NCBI GenBank assembly: GCA_018398765.1
Contig: JAHBMJ010005865.1
Span: 17,501 to 55,493, forward strand
Length of the DNA: 37,993 bases
Direction: 5' to 3'
DNA from: Chromera velia
Taxonomy: Eukaryota; Sar; Chromeraceae
Shown here: positions 20,809 through 33,699 of the stretch, in pieces
Position numbering within the stretch: position 1 is the first letter of the stretch
How the letters are laid out: each line of letters starts with the position of its first letter
Notes under the pieces: generated by a model
The model's database searches: none
Seen by the model: only the letters and a program-made list of their open reading frames with translations
Told to the model about the DNA's origin: nothing
Translations under genes and position numbers: made by a program

Positions 20809-23800
20809 TGTGAATTCTGAGAGAAGACAAAGAGAAAGACAGGACGAAAGCGGCATACCTGCTCCGGTCAGACGGCTTCCGAGGACTCCCTCTGTTGCTC
20901 TACAGATGTCGGTAAGCTCCTTCAGCTCAGCACATCCGCACTCGAACAAATTGTGCAGCGACTCATCCGATCCGTTGACAAGACCCCCGAGCTGCATCCA
21001 TCATCATGCGATTCCTTCCGTGAATGTCCGTCCATCCATTCTTACGATGGATGACTTGCCTATTTCTTCACACTTCTGGTTTGCCGGTAAGTGCATTTTT
21101 TTTCTGTGACACTGAAAAATGATCATGCCTGTCTGATTTGAATTCGTGCCTTTTTATTTCAGCCATTCCACTTTTCCACTTCTCAGAGCTGCAGATTTGG
21201 TGCAAGAGCAAAAACAAATCCTGTGCATGCAGAAGGTCAATATGCATTCTTTGCCTTGCCACTGAGGCACAAAACCAGGAAGGAACCTTGACTTGTGCAG
21301 ACACAGATGGGCGAGGAGGCAGCAAGACGTAGTAGGTCTAAAGAGGGAAGGCAGAGAGGAAACCCCAGTGAAAATTGAGCAGCTCCGTTGCCGATCTGTC
21401 GCCATTTCGAGAGAGAAGGGGACTATTTCTTCTCTGTGTGTCCCTTTGTCACTCTCTTCACTCATTTCTCTTATCCCCCCCCTCCGCTCTGACCTGCTGC
21501 AGCTTTTCCTCTCGGGTTCCCTTCGTTCCGCCCCCGTCCCCCGAGGCCAAATCTTCACAGACGCGAATGAAGTCATCCACCCGTGCGCTCTCAGTCAGAA
21601 CATGCAATGCTCGTCTGCAAGGGCACGGAAAGGGAAAGGGAAAGGCAGCAGCAAAAGAGGAGGGAGGGACGAGGAAAGCCGTGGAAGGAGGACAGCCTCT
21701 CACAGGCAGGCAGGAGCACGGAGCCTTACGTGAAGACACAGTCCTGATCAAACCAAAGCACGCAAACAGATCCGCAAGAAATCAAACAACAACGTCAACT
21801 GTTTTGGCGTCAAAGGGACACTAATTTTTGTTTTTCCTTTTCTTAATGCCTCGTCTCCCGCACGCCAAGCACAAACAAACAAATCTCCTTCCGTTGACCG
21901 ACTTTCTGGGACTGAAATTGAAATTTCTTTTCCACACTTCGGGACCGATACGGGAGCTTGCAAGTGCCTCCAGGTACCCTTGTGGGAGGGCCTTCTCGAC
22001 CTCAGCCTGCGTACAGAGTCGGGCTCATGGACCACCCACAATTACCCACACCCACCCGCCCACCCACCCACACACACACACACACACACAGCGAGAGACA
22101 CAGGGACACCTTTCCTCTCTCACATACAAAGTCACTCTCTCAGAGCAGAGGCTCTCTCTTTCACACATCGACAGACGCAGCTGAGACACAAAGACATGAA
22201 GCTACAAAGCCCTAGGAAGCCGATCAGTCTACAGAGGCAGAGTGTGCTTCGATTGACCCCTGATGGGCAGAAGAATCCTTCCTTCAGATCGTCACGCTGT
22301 GACTTCGGTTGACTCTTTTCTTTCCCTTTATGCCCCTGGAGTTCTGTTCTCTGTTGCAACACGCGGTGCCGCTTCATGAAGCTCGGAAGAAGGACAACAA
22401 GAAAGGAAAGAAGAAGGGACTGAGAGGTGAAAGAAGTGAGAGAGGGAGACAGAGAGATCGTTTCTATCCATAAATTTGCTAGATTTTCAGATGGTTTACA
22501 ACAAAAGCATAAAAGAGGAATACGCGAAAGTTTAGGGGAAAAACCTGAAGGTGCGAAGGCGACGGGAAAAAGGAAAATCAGGGAATCACTGTACACTCAC
22601 TGACCTTTGACATGTCGGCCAACGGAACCACCTTCCCCCCTGCTGCCGATGCACTGCAACAGAGCTGCACTGCAGCCTCCCTGGCCTCCTCGATGCCACA
22701 CCCCCTCTGCGCCGCCACTGTCTCGAGGAGCTCTGCCAGCGTGTAGGCGGGGAGGGCCTCTCTGCCGATGGGCTCATGGGAGGGCAGCAGCTCCCTGCAT
22801 GTGGGCAGAGGGGAGGGGAGGGGAGAAGAGAAAGAGTGGGAAGAAGAGAGAGGCAGGGAGGCAGCTGAGAGCGGACACAGGTTGGAAAGGAGAGAAACAA
22901 ATGTTTCTGTCTGGTGGGACAGGAAAGCACCAGGATCAGATGATTCCATACGCACTCGATGAAATGGGGGAAGCGGAAGCAAGAGGACAAATAAGTAGGG
23001 AAGAAAACACAATTGAATGCCAAGCGACAGCATGAATGCAGAGAGAAGAACGGCAGAAGGATGGAAGAGAAACACGAACCTGTGCAAAAGAAAGGCCGCG
23101 AGTCTGCATTCAAATACCCTCTTGTTGTAATGGGTGGCGGCATGAGAAGCCTGCAGTGATCGAAATGATTGCGCAAAAACAAAAGTCTTTTTCAGGGATA
23201 TCGACACCATTTCCAAGCTCATCACACACAAGAACCCGAAAAAAGTTTCAGAGAGAGAGACCGCACAACTCTACCAAGACTTAAGAATGCGCGCACCTCT
23301 GTGGATCCAGCCCTCGTCCAAAACAGAAGCAAGAGGAGTGCCATATGAATATATTCCTCTGAAACTTAACGCAGAGAAGTCTGTTGACTGCACTGCACTC
23401 AGATCATCAGACTTTAAGCAACTTCCTGTACACATCCAACTTCGGAAATTGTGTAATCTTCTCGGCACTGACGGTCATGAAACGCATCACTGCTCTGGCA
23501 TTGAGAGACTCGGCCGATCAACAGCCCGGACAAATTCAAGGAAGGAAATGAGCTGTCGCCTTTTCTTCTGCTGTACAGCGACAATCTGGTGGTGCTGAAG
23601 CCCAAAGCGACAAAACCCAAACCGAATGAGAACTCACATTCCACCAGCACAAAAAGAAACAACTTGTTCCTGCACACATAACCTAGCGGCAAGCCTTGCC
23701 CTACCTTCGGGGCCTCAACGCAGGAGTTGGCGACAACGAAGGAGACTTCAGGGGGCAGGGGCACGGGACGGCAGGAGAGACTGGGCCGGAAGTCGATCTT

Positions 23801-24218
23801 CTGACAGGCTCCGTTCTTCGAGAGGAGAATTGCGGCCTGGTCCATTCCCCCACCTGCATGCATGCATGCATGCATGGCGACAGAGAGCTCAAAGATCTGA
23901 CAGAGCGGAAGAGAAGGGCGATACTTGTGTTGACACGACCAAACAAGACGGCGATCCAGCAAAAAAACAAGAAGAAGGAAGGATTGAAGGAAGGAAGGAA
24001 GGAAGAAGCAGAGAAGACAAAAAAGAGGAGGGAGGAGAGTGAAGGAAAAGGACATGTGCGTGCCTGATGTTCCGACATAGCGCTCCGCCACTGCGCAGAT
24101 CTCTGCAAGTTCCTTCCGAGACCAAACAGGAGAGAGCCCCAGAGAGGCCGCAAAGGACATTGCAGAGGCCACCACCATTGCAGAAGAAGAGGACAGCCCC
24201 GCTGCCTGCGCGCGAGCA

Positions 24219-24259
<41 letters not shown>

Positions 24260-25211
24260 TCGACCTGCTGAAGTACATCCAGAGATGCGAACAGTTAGGA
24301 GTGACACCCCATCGAGTGCCGACAATACACAGGAAGAAGAAGAGACGGACTCCCCAAACACCCAAAAAAAGAGAAAAGAGGTGCCATCAGTGTATTGCGA
24401 TAGACAGGGACTCGGCTGAGTTCCAGAATGGGTGACCGGCAAAACCGTTCAAGTTTGCTTTGTTTTTATTTTTCTCTACAAACAGACCGCATCTTCCTTT
24501 GTGGTAGACAGACAGACAAGCAACAATGCAAAAAGGTGGAGATAAATCATGCTCTCCCCTTTTCTCCAACACTGAGAGACAGTCAGGCGGGGCGACTGGC
24601 TGCAGAAAAGAACCAACCATGGGGACGTCTCCGTCTACAAAAAGGCACAGACCGCGCTTCCCTGCAAGATTCCAAGTCACTTCCCCCTTCTGGACCTCAT
24701 CCCTCAGACCCAAAAAAGCAGCAACGACATAATTAGTCCATACATGCTTTTCTTGTATGCGCATGTCCGTTTCTGTATTCGCACGAAGGGGGGGAAACTG
24801 AGTGGGCTGGAGGTGGGTGACTTGTAGAAATGCCGTCTCCGTCTCCGCCGTCTCCGCTCCCCCTGCCGTCTCCTGAAATCCACAAGCAATGTACATTGCC
24901 TGACTTGCTGCCATGGGCAGCACACCAAAGCCACAGTAATCTGAAGACACGAACACAGTTTCGAGGGCTCAACAGCTTGGTAAAGGCACAAACCGGCAGT
25001 TTGAGACGCTCACTTACCAATGTGCTCGCCGATGATGTTCAATCTGCAGGCAAGAAATCAAGGGAAAGAGAATGAGACAGACATTCGTGAGGAAAAATTG
25101 GAATGGCTGAGAGAGGACGGAGAGTCTCACACACCTGCCTGGGGCCTTGACGATGAATTCAGGGGGGCTTCCGTAAGCGGACACAAACCCCGCCGCCACC
25201 TTGTCCATCAT
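20279..25211 (-). CDS. GALK: Galactokinase / N-acetylgalactosamine kinase (GALK2-like, GHMP kinase family)
   Basis: The enzyme phosphorylates galactose or GalNAc at C1 with ATP, in the cytosol (Leloir or salvage pathway). Eleven minus-strand exons: 25211-25135, 25043-25018, 24940-24618, 24205-24064, 23853-23705, 23150-23080, 22794-22605, 22006 to an unresolved donor, 21614-21494, 20991-20859, 20511-20279. Phases agree at every resolved junction. Visible motifs in order are the galactokinase signature APGRLNIIGEHIDYCG, WTNY, GHMP motif 2 (DVPMAAGLSSSSAM), ELAEICAVAERYVGTSGGGMDQ (catalytic Asp), VVANSCVEAPK, NKRVFECRLAA, RALHVLTESARV, and GHMP motif 3 (GSRLTGAGWGGCTVSLV). The run VANSCVE with HYNKRVFECRLAA looks most like the GALK2/plant-type clade. 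Length is about 500 residues, as expected. MMDK at 25211 is the likely start; a further 5' exon cannot be excluded. Oddities: a 26-nt exon, a GC donor after exon 4, and an unplaced exon 8 end. Confidence 0.93.
20700..20815. repeat. CA then TG microsatellite in the last galactokinase intron
   Basis: (AC)n at 20702-20730, TCTG units, then (GT)n at 20772-20808. It lies in the intron between exons 20991-20859 and 20511-20279, about 50 bp downstream of the GTATGC donor in transcript order. Confidence 0.9.
22061..22090. repeat. CA microsatellite in galactokinase intron 7
   Basis: CACCCACCCA followed by about 10 CA units, roughly 55 bp upstream, in transcript sense, of the exon 8 acceptor. Confidence 0.85.
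24219..24257. repeat. CA microsatellite in galactokinase intron 3
   Basis: About 19 CA units, that is (GU)n in the transcript, ending about 13 nt before the exon 4 acceptor at 24206-24207. It occupies the place where a polypyrimidine tract is expected. Confidence 0.9.
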
Positions 25212-26468
25212 CCTGACCTCCCAACTTTTCGAATGAAGCGGGGACGTTATTCAGAAGCACAGTCCTGTGTCACTAACGGTCCTTCAAGGCCAACTAACCT
25301 ACTGATTGAAGCTTGCTTGCATACCCAACAGTAGCCAGGCACCACGTCGATTGTACGTACACTTTCTTTGGAGTTGCGGAGATTCAAAAACAAAAGGCGC
25401 ATGTGAGTCATTTCCAGAGCATACGCGACTGAAATGCTCCCAGGGAGCATGCATGCCGTGCATGGCCCCCAAAAGTTCATGAACTATTGAAAGTTCAATT
25501 TCGTTGGCCGGCTCCGCCGGCGGCCACGCGGTATCTGCATGCATGACGCGGGTTGACGTCCATTTTTAAACGAGGAAGGGAGTTTTCAGCCTACGTAGGC
25601 CTTGCAGAGAAGAAAGAGTAAAGGAAAGGGGGGAAGCCAGCAGGGGCGCTGGCAAGAGAATTGAAAGAAAGAGAAAGACCATTTTGATGTTTAAGAGATA
25701 GAAAAGACACAAATGGAGAGAAGAGCCTGACAACATCAGATTGAAGAAACATGACAAAGGAACTAAAAGCCGCTAAGCGTGCAAAAAAATTTATGGATGT
25801 AAAGAAAAGGTTTAATAAAGAAATGTTGAGGAGAAACAAATTTTTTTAACTGGCTAAGGAACCCATTGAAGAAGAAGTCAGGGAAGGGAAAAGGAAGACT
25901 ACAACGCTCATCCATAGATAGACAGAGTTAACCACGCGAACACACAGAGAATGAAAGGTATTAATTTTTATTCACCGTAGAGTAGTATAAGCTAGGCGCG
26001 GCGGCCTAGTCCGAGGGGTTTGCGCTTGCAACAGATTGGCCATAATAGACGGACAGGATCTATGCCTAGGCAAGATGTATACCGGCCTGACAAAGGGCCA
26101 GAGAGACACTAAAAAAAGTTTTTAAACAAGGGTTCGTGGATGCATGTTGCATGGCCGGCTCCGCGCGGCATATGCATGCAGGGGCCGGCTGCATAGGGAC
26201 GCGTGGGTACTTGAGCATTGGGGGGTACTACCACTTTAACATACCGTCGGCCGGGGGCCACGGCAGGGCGCCTATAACTTGTTGACTTCTTATGCGCTCT
26301 TCGAAGCGCGCGCACATGCACATCGCGCGCAAGTGTTGCATGTGCATGGGTCCCCAACCGGCTCCTCTTTTCGTACGGTAAATCGTACCGCATGTGCATG
26401 TATCGGTTCGAACTTCTTCTTATATCGCCTCTCCGGGCGTGTACGTATTGGTCCGGTACTTCAATTGC

Positions 26469-26506
<38 letters not shown>

Positions 26507-26883
26507 ATACGCATGAACTGCTACATGTATAAATACGTACATCGCTTCGTGCTGCTGTCGTCGTGGAAGGCATCTGCTTGATGCATCTTTCATCCGTCCT
26601 TCGTTGCGCTCCTGCATGCGCTGAGTTCTGCACAGTCAGACTGAGACCTTGAGGAGATGGAGGCCAGTCCTCGATCGCATTTGTCATCCGTCTACGCATC
26701 TGCATGAATTCACGACGGCATTTGTAAACAAGGTCTCTTTTGTTCTCTCTCCCTCAGGGATTTAACCGTACATCCTCCTTACACACAGCAGAGGAAAGCG
26801 CAGAGATACCAACAGACCGTGTAGCCAATAAACACGAAATTGCGAATTTGTTCCTTTACTCGGCGACATAAAAGCATCTCGCC
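25212..26883. promoter_or_regulatory. Divergent intergenic region (galactokinase / 25-exon gene)
   Basis: This 1.67 kb holds both promoters of the second head-to-head pair. Features include two GC-rich palindromic blocks with GGCCGGCTCCG (25508-25530 and 26153-26168), each followed by TGCATGCA (25537-25544 and 26172-26179). There is an imperfect TACGGTAAATCGTA palindrome near 26373-26386, the 14-mer TGCATGTATCGGTT (26395-26408) shared with the other divergent region, and an (AT)16 tract at 26472-26503. No coding exon is convincing, though a 5' exon of galactokinase could hide at 25250-25480. Confidence 0.5.
26472..26503. repeat. AT microsatellite
   Basis: Sixteen perfect AT units in the divergent intergenic region; it could form a cruciform or ease DNA melting. 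Confidence 0.95.
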
Positions 26884-29800
26884 ATGTCGTCTACATGTGC
26901 GGTACAAGAAAGGCAGAGCGAGGCATCTGCCCTCTATCCGTCGCCGCCCCCCCGGCCGACGGCACAAAAAATGCAACTGCCCCCCGACCCTGCCGCCTCT
27001 TTGGTCAACCCGACACTCGAGGTACGTGCACTCATGCACTCCTTCATCGCCTTTCAAGACGCCCCTTTTTCGACATCGCAGACACACTTTTTCCTCTCTT
27101 CTACTCCCCCCATGCACGCTGCTTTGCTCTGTCCTGTCCTCTCCTTCCATGTCTTCTGCCCACAGGTCCCGCAGCTCGGACGCCCATTACAAGATGCCTC
27201 GTGGGTGGTGACGGGTGTGAGGAGGGAGGCTGCCAAGCGGCCCTCCCCGATCACCAGCAGCAACGGACAAAGTCTCCCCCCACCAGGAACGACCCCGGCA
27301 CGGAAGACGTCCCCCTTGAGAGCAAACCCCCTGTGGGTCATGCCGGGGCCCTCTGCTTGTGGTCAGTCCGCATGATCTCTGCCAGGCTGTGGCATGCCGG
27401 GGTCTCTATTCTCCCGGACGTGCCTTGATCCTCCGAAAAAACAAACAGAGCTCATGCAGCCTTCATGCATCCGCACGATTTCTGCATGCCCAGATTGTTT
27501 TTCTTCATGGACGCTCGCAACTGTATCTGCACTCCTGGTCGTGTGAAAGCAGTCCCTCCTCTCCCCCCCCCTCTCTCTCTGCAGACTTTCCCGCAACTGT
27601 GCGGCACACCGTCCTTTCTGACTGTCGGGGGAGGGACGGAATCAGACCCCGCCCCCCCCCTGGGTGTCCCCGTCTGCTGGGATGTACAACCCTCGTGAAC
27701 AGTGTGGGGTGCCCCCCCAGTCCTGTGCCTCGGAGGGCAAAACTGCAACTCGAAAGAGATCGAGAGAGAAGCTCATCTCCGTCACCACCGAAGAGACGGA
27801 CGGACCAGATGTGGGCCAGGTGGGTTGGTCACTTTCCTCACATGCAGGCCTTTCTGAATTTTTTTTCTGCGCCCTCAAGACATCTGGAAGCTGTGTGTCA
27901 TAGCATGTTCAGGTACTGTTCGGCATGTTGAGATACTCTTTGGTCTCAAAAACGGTGTGTGCATTTATAAGTACGGGCTTCTCGGACTTCATGTTGAAGG
28001 AAGTGCGGAATCTGGATCGGCTCAAGTGCTGTGCAGGAGGGGCAGACTACGTGACTGTTCCTTCCGTGTTTTACTTCAAGTATCTGCTTTTCAACCGACG
28101 TCAGAGATTTTGTTTCCGCCGCTCCCTTTTCTGCCGCCCCCCCCTTTGCAGATCGCCCTTGCGGGACCGTCCATCAGCAAAGGGACTAAAGGGACAAAGA
28201 GAGCCGAGCTCTCCTAGCATGAGTCCGCCAAGAGGACGGTCAAGAAGGAAGGAGGCCTCGACGGTGGGTGGGTGGGTAGGGCTCTCGGAAATCAACAGCA
28301 ATGTTCAAGTGATTTGTTTTTGAATCCAACGAAATTGATGCGGAAAGAACCATTTTTCTTTGGACTTTTTGACGATCCTTTTCCATCCGGCAGCTCAGCG
28401 TTCCTTTCACTTTTTTTCGCATTTTTTGAAAGCTTGAAGCTCTTCGTTTTTTGACGGAAACGTTCTTGAAGGCTATGTGTGCTGGAACATCGATTCCGTC
28501 CCTGCCTGCTTTCCTACCTACCTGCAGGTTCCATGTCCATCTGCCACCAAGCTGAGGGCCCGACCTCCAATGCTGGAGCGTCTGATGTCTCTCTCCGGTC
28601 GGCGTCCCCAGTCTCGCCTCGTCACCTCTCTGTCTGTTTCACCGTGTCCGTCTCCATCGGTGTGGCCGTCTCCTGCATCTGCCTGTGTGATGCGAGAGAA
28701 GGGGGCGTGCCCCATAAAGCAGCTGCTGGTAGAGGACACCGAAGATATGGATGATGAGGAGGAACTGGAAACCGAAGGCTCGGAGGTCGCAGAAGAAGAA
28801 GACGAGTCTCCCTGTCGGTTCTGCTGTTGTCCTCAAAGCACATCCTCGAGAAAGCCGAAGAACTTGCAAGGAGGGGGCAGACAGAGAGAGACAGAAAGGA
28901 GGGTATGGGAACACGACATAGGTCTGCGGAGCCAAAGCAGTACATTTCGAGAAAGGGGGGGGAGGGAAAGGCAGGGCTGTCGGTTGATCAAAAAGGAACA
29001 ACCCACAACAAAAAGCAAAAGCAGAGATCTGTTGCAAGGATGGGCAGGCCCAGCAAGCCAACAGGTCATTCAAGGCCGGGAAGGAGAAAACTTGATTTCT
29101 TCGTCTATCAATCTTTTGTCCGCCCAATTATTTGCCGCTCTTTCTGTACGCTGTTTTGCATTTCAGCACACACGCCAACAATTTTGATTATATTCGACTA
29201 CTTCTATGAAAGCTCCGCTCAAGTTCCCGTCTCTGTCTTTTCAAATCCGTGGTTCGCGATCCCCTGCCAAGGGATGGCACTTACACATCTTCCCTGAGAC
29301 CACCACATCGATTCTCGCATGCACCCGTTTGATGTCTCTCCCTTCGTTTTCCTGCCCTTCGCTTCCCTTGTGGCATTTCAGGAATGGCGAGCAAAGGCAG
29401 AGCGTCACCTAGACGTCCTCATTGGAGCCCTTGTGGGCAACAGGGGGGAGGGGCAGCCTGCTGAGCGGTGGGAGACGGGGGAGAGTGAGGTGCCTGTAGA
29501 TCGGCAGGGACAGAAAGCGAGGAGAGAGTCCAGAAGGGTCCGTATGTCCTCTTTGTGTTATTCATTCGGTCTTTGTAGTGCACAGAGTCGTACATTCGCG
29601 TCGTTTCAATCTCATCTTATCTTATCTTAACAAGTGCAAGAAGGGACGACTGAGAGTACCGATCGAGAAGTCCGCCCTGATTCCCTGCCTTCGTGTATGC
29701 TTCACCACCCTTCTCTTCCTTCCATTACCGCCACTTTCTTCTCCGACCTTGAAAACGAACTGACGGACTCGACACACCACAGAATTTAATTCGTAATAAA

Positions 29801-30514
29801 TCTAGACGTTGGCATTCGCAATAGGTATGTCCACATGCCTCTGCAAATCCCTCGATCCGCAGACCGACCTGACAGACTTCGGATACGACGACGAGGAAGA
29901 AGAGGAAGAGGGGACACCACGGGGGTGCCATCGTGCGAGCATGAGCCCCGGTAGGCCCCCGAGAGACGGTGCACGAAGAAGCACATCGAAGGGAAGAGGG
30001 AGCAGGTCCTCCAAAGTTTGCACAGCCAGTGGCAGACAAGGGAGCCGTGTGTCTGAGACACGCCACAAAAGCGTATCAAGACATTCTGGTCAGTGTGTTC
30101 CCTCTGTGACCACGAAAGTTGAAACCGTAGTTGACTGGAAGCGCTTCTTTCGCAACTTACATTTCTCATTGTGCGTTACATCTTCAGCATGATGAGATCA
30201 AAGGACAGAGTCCTCGGCAGGAGAGTCAGAAACAAAAACAAACCGAGGGGAAACAGACAGTGAAGAAAGCACCTCAGCAAGATCGGAAGGCAAATTCCAT
30301 CACTCGCTCATTCTGTCTGTGTGTCTGTCTGTCTGGGTGCATGTTTTTGTTTTGTTTTGCAGTGGCCACGTCCGCTCGGAGCAGATCCGTCGGCCCCGTC
30401 GGGCGGAGGTCCCATCTGGCAGCAGAGGGAGAGACTCCTCTGCCAGAGACGGCACTCGTCACCCAGCAACAGGTTGCTCAGGGTGAGTGGTGGACTGACT
30501 TTCTCTGCCGTGGC

Positions 30515-30553
<39 letters not shown>

Positions 30554-31736
30554 GGGACAAACGAACAGGGAGGAATTTCTCTGCAGCGACAGCCTACAGG
30601 TAGCATCGAGGAATTTCTCGACTGAATCGCTGCATGCACGTATTTGAATGAGGCGAGGAAATTTAAAACTTGGGTGTCTGTGCGGAGGGGCAGCTAGCCT
30701 CTCTCCCATCCACATCATGAAGACAGAAGACAAAACTGATTCCTTCCTTATCACCATGCATGTCCACTTCCATCCATGCAGAGAATACCAAAAACGAGCC
30801 TGAGGAGACGATTGCAGAGGAGCGAAAGCCCAGAAGAGGAGTGAGGCTATCGGAGTACGAGAGTAACTCTCCCTCTGGTCAGTTACTTTTCCCTTTTGTT
30901 TCGTTGTGCCGTCTTTCAGTCGTGATCAGCAGATTTCCTCCTCCCTCAAGGAGCTCTAAGCACAAATGGGTTATAGTCGTCCTTCGGGATGTAGTTCGTC
31001 TGCACATTTCGCACATTTTCTGTCAACTCCTGTCCTCTGCTTCCATTCTTGCAGACAAAGAGGCAGCGAGAAGAGGAGAGGGAGGGAGCCCTCCCGCCTC
31101 CCCCTCACTCCAGAAGAGAACGTCCGCTTTCGACGGACTAGAGAGAGGGGGAAAGGGAGAAGGTAGCTCGGCATCTCTGCAAACCCAAGAGAGAAAGGGG
31201 AGCCGCACCCAACCAGCGGCACCACAAGAGACAACACAACACTCCTCAGGTGAGCGAGGTCTATCTTCCTTTCTTTGTCGACCACTCTCTAGTCCTTCGC
31301 ACATTTTTTGGGTCGCTACTCTCGTTGGCCCTCCAAATCTTGAGGGCTCCAGACTTTGTCCTTGATTACGAATTCAAAGCGCATTAAGCCGATTGGCCGC
31401 AGACCTACGGATCGGATCGAAAGAATTGCATTGCAACTTTGGTCATTCAAAAGAGAGAATCGGTGTACATGGATCTCGATATGTGCTTGCTCGAATGCTT
31501 GCAGGCGATACTGCCTCAGCCTGTCCACGCAAATCTTCATCCAAGGGTCTGCGCTCCCCACACTCAGGATCGGAGGAGGAAGACAAGGAGGAGCATCACG
31601 AGGGTGCACACATGCACAGCCGTGCAGCGGAAGCGTCAGGAGGGCGGAGAGAGAGTGAGGAGAGAGAAGAGAGACTCGAGGAATTGAAGGTACGAGACTT
31701 GTGCTACCTTCTTATGTTTCTGCTTGATTTCTGTAG

Positions 31737-31772
<36 letters not shown>

Positions 31773-32720
31773 GTGGTGCCCTCTCGGTGTGTCCTGACAA
31801 GCTACTGGATGTAGTCTCGGAAGTCAGCTAAGCGACCTTCCTGCCATCTGACTTCGTGTTCGTCGAACACTTCCGTCCAGACGTGGTTCCTTCTGTGTGG
31901 TCTTTGGGTTTGCAATTTCTTTTGTGACGCAATTGTGATGCAAAGAAGAGACTCTCCGTGGTTTTTTCGTTGCATTCACGGACTTGGTTGTTCGGAATTC
32001 AGCAGATAAATTGCAGACACATACGTATTTATACTGCTTCTTGCGTTCAGAGCTTTCCAAACGCAGCAGCTCGAGAGACGGGACGGAGCCTCAGAGGGGT
32101 CGTGGGGAAATTCAGAACGACAGAGAGGATGGCAGTGAACAGAAGCCAGGGGAGAGAGCGGGAGTTTGCCAGGCCTGCTTCAGGGTGGGAGGCGCTCAGT
32201 GGGGGGAGTGCAGTTGGTGGAGTGATTTCAGGACCCCGCGGCTCTGTATCTCTGGGCCTGTCTCCTTCTCCTGCGGTTCCCTCTCGGTCTCAGTGGTATG
32301 CATCCATCCAGGTAGGTGGGTTGGGTTCGCTGCATGCGGGTGTTTCTGAAATGACTTACCAGAAGAGAATGCGTTGCCTGAGATTTCCTCAACCGATGGA
32401 TAGTAGCGATCTTGTTTACGAATGAACACGCTCCTCTCCTCCACGTTTTGACATCCCGTTTGCAAATCATCGTGGTGGTATACGAGGGAATGGATCGATG
32501 CGTGGATGAATTCGCCAGACAGATCGAGCGGACCCAAAAGTGAGGCAATTAGTTACACACTCACACAAAGCGAGAGAGGAGGGGCGGGGGGGGGGAAATG
32601 CTGTAAAGCAAGCTCTCGGGAAAAACGATTTTGGTGCTTGACTGAGGGGTCTGTGTCCGCATCCGGGCTCTGAATGCGTGTATGCCCATGTAGGTACGTG
32701 TAAGTGTACATGTGTGTATA

Positions 32721-32768
<48 letters not shown>

Positions 32769-33660
32769 TGCAGGCACGTCTGGAGGAAGGAGAGAGGCAA
32801 ATTGGGTGCTTTGCCCCTCCTCTGCGGATCCGAACAGCAGATGAGGCCTCTCCTTCTGCCTCTGCTTCTGCGTCTGCCTCGGCTGCGCTGCCTCCCCGGG
32901 TTGCTGCGGAGACCCAGACAGTGACAGAGAGGTGTCGCCATCTTGTTCCAGGTCGGTCATTTGTCTCTTCCTTTGCCCTTTCTTTTGCTGCTGAGTGCAT
33001 TTATTTGCTGGTTCAAGTTTCCATCGCCTTCCTTATGTGTGGATTCTTTGGGACCGGCGGCCCTTTTCGTCTGAATAGTCCAACTCTGCTCTGTGGTTTT
33101 TCTTTCGCGAGGAGAATCCATGCATTTTTTTTTGCTCTGGAATTTTGATGTGCAGTTCTGTTTACTGATTTCCCTTTCCCCGGTTGCCATCTTGTCTGCA
33201 GGGATCACTGCAGACGGCGGACTTCATTCAGTTGGGGACCTCTACTCACCCCTTCATCTTTCTCCTCGAAGTCAGCAAGCAGTTGTGAGATTATTGTGTG
33301 AGCCTTCCAAGGAAAAAAGCGGTGAAGATGCCTGAACATCATTCAATTTTGTTTCCCGAGAAGTTCCAAACCGTCTCGGAATGTCGCTGGGAAAAGATGG
33401 GATCCCCTCATGCGCGTGCGTGTGCGGCACCACTTTGAACAATTTTGTGGTGGACTCCAGGAAGCAGAGCTTCTGAGTTGAAGATGATCCACAAGTGTTG
33501 CAGCTCTAATGGATCTCTATTTCTTCGGCACAAGAGGCTTTTGTCTACTGAAAAGCTCCTATCAAGATCACTTTTCATCTTCTGTTTCCACTTGAATTTT
33601 CGTGCAGGAAGTCAGTGCACTCAACACAGTTTGATGATCGTGCACGACGACCNTGTGTGT

Positions 33661-33699
<39 letters not shown>

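Noticed and set aside
24258-24300. An exon reading LWMYFSRSK just before the GLSSSS exon of galactokinase
   Set aside because: It resembles the WxxYF of galactokinases and is phase-compatible, but exon 3 already contains WTNYVVAAF and runs to DVPM, which joins perfectly to AAGLSSSS.
26395-26415. GGTTCGAAC, reminiscent of a tRNA T-loop
   Set aside because: No acceptor stem or anticodon arm can be drawn around it. I found no tRNA or rRNA in the window.
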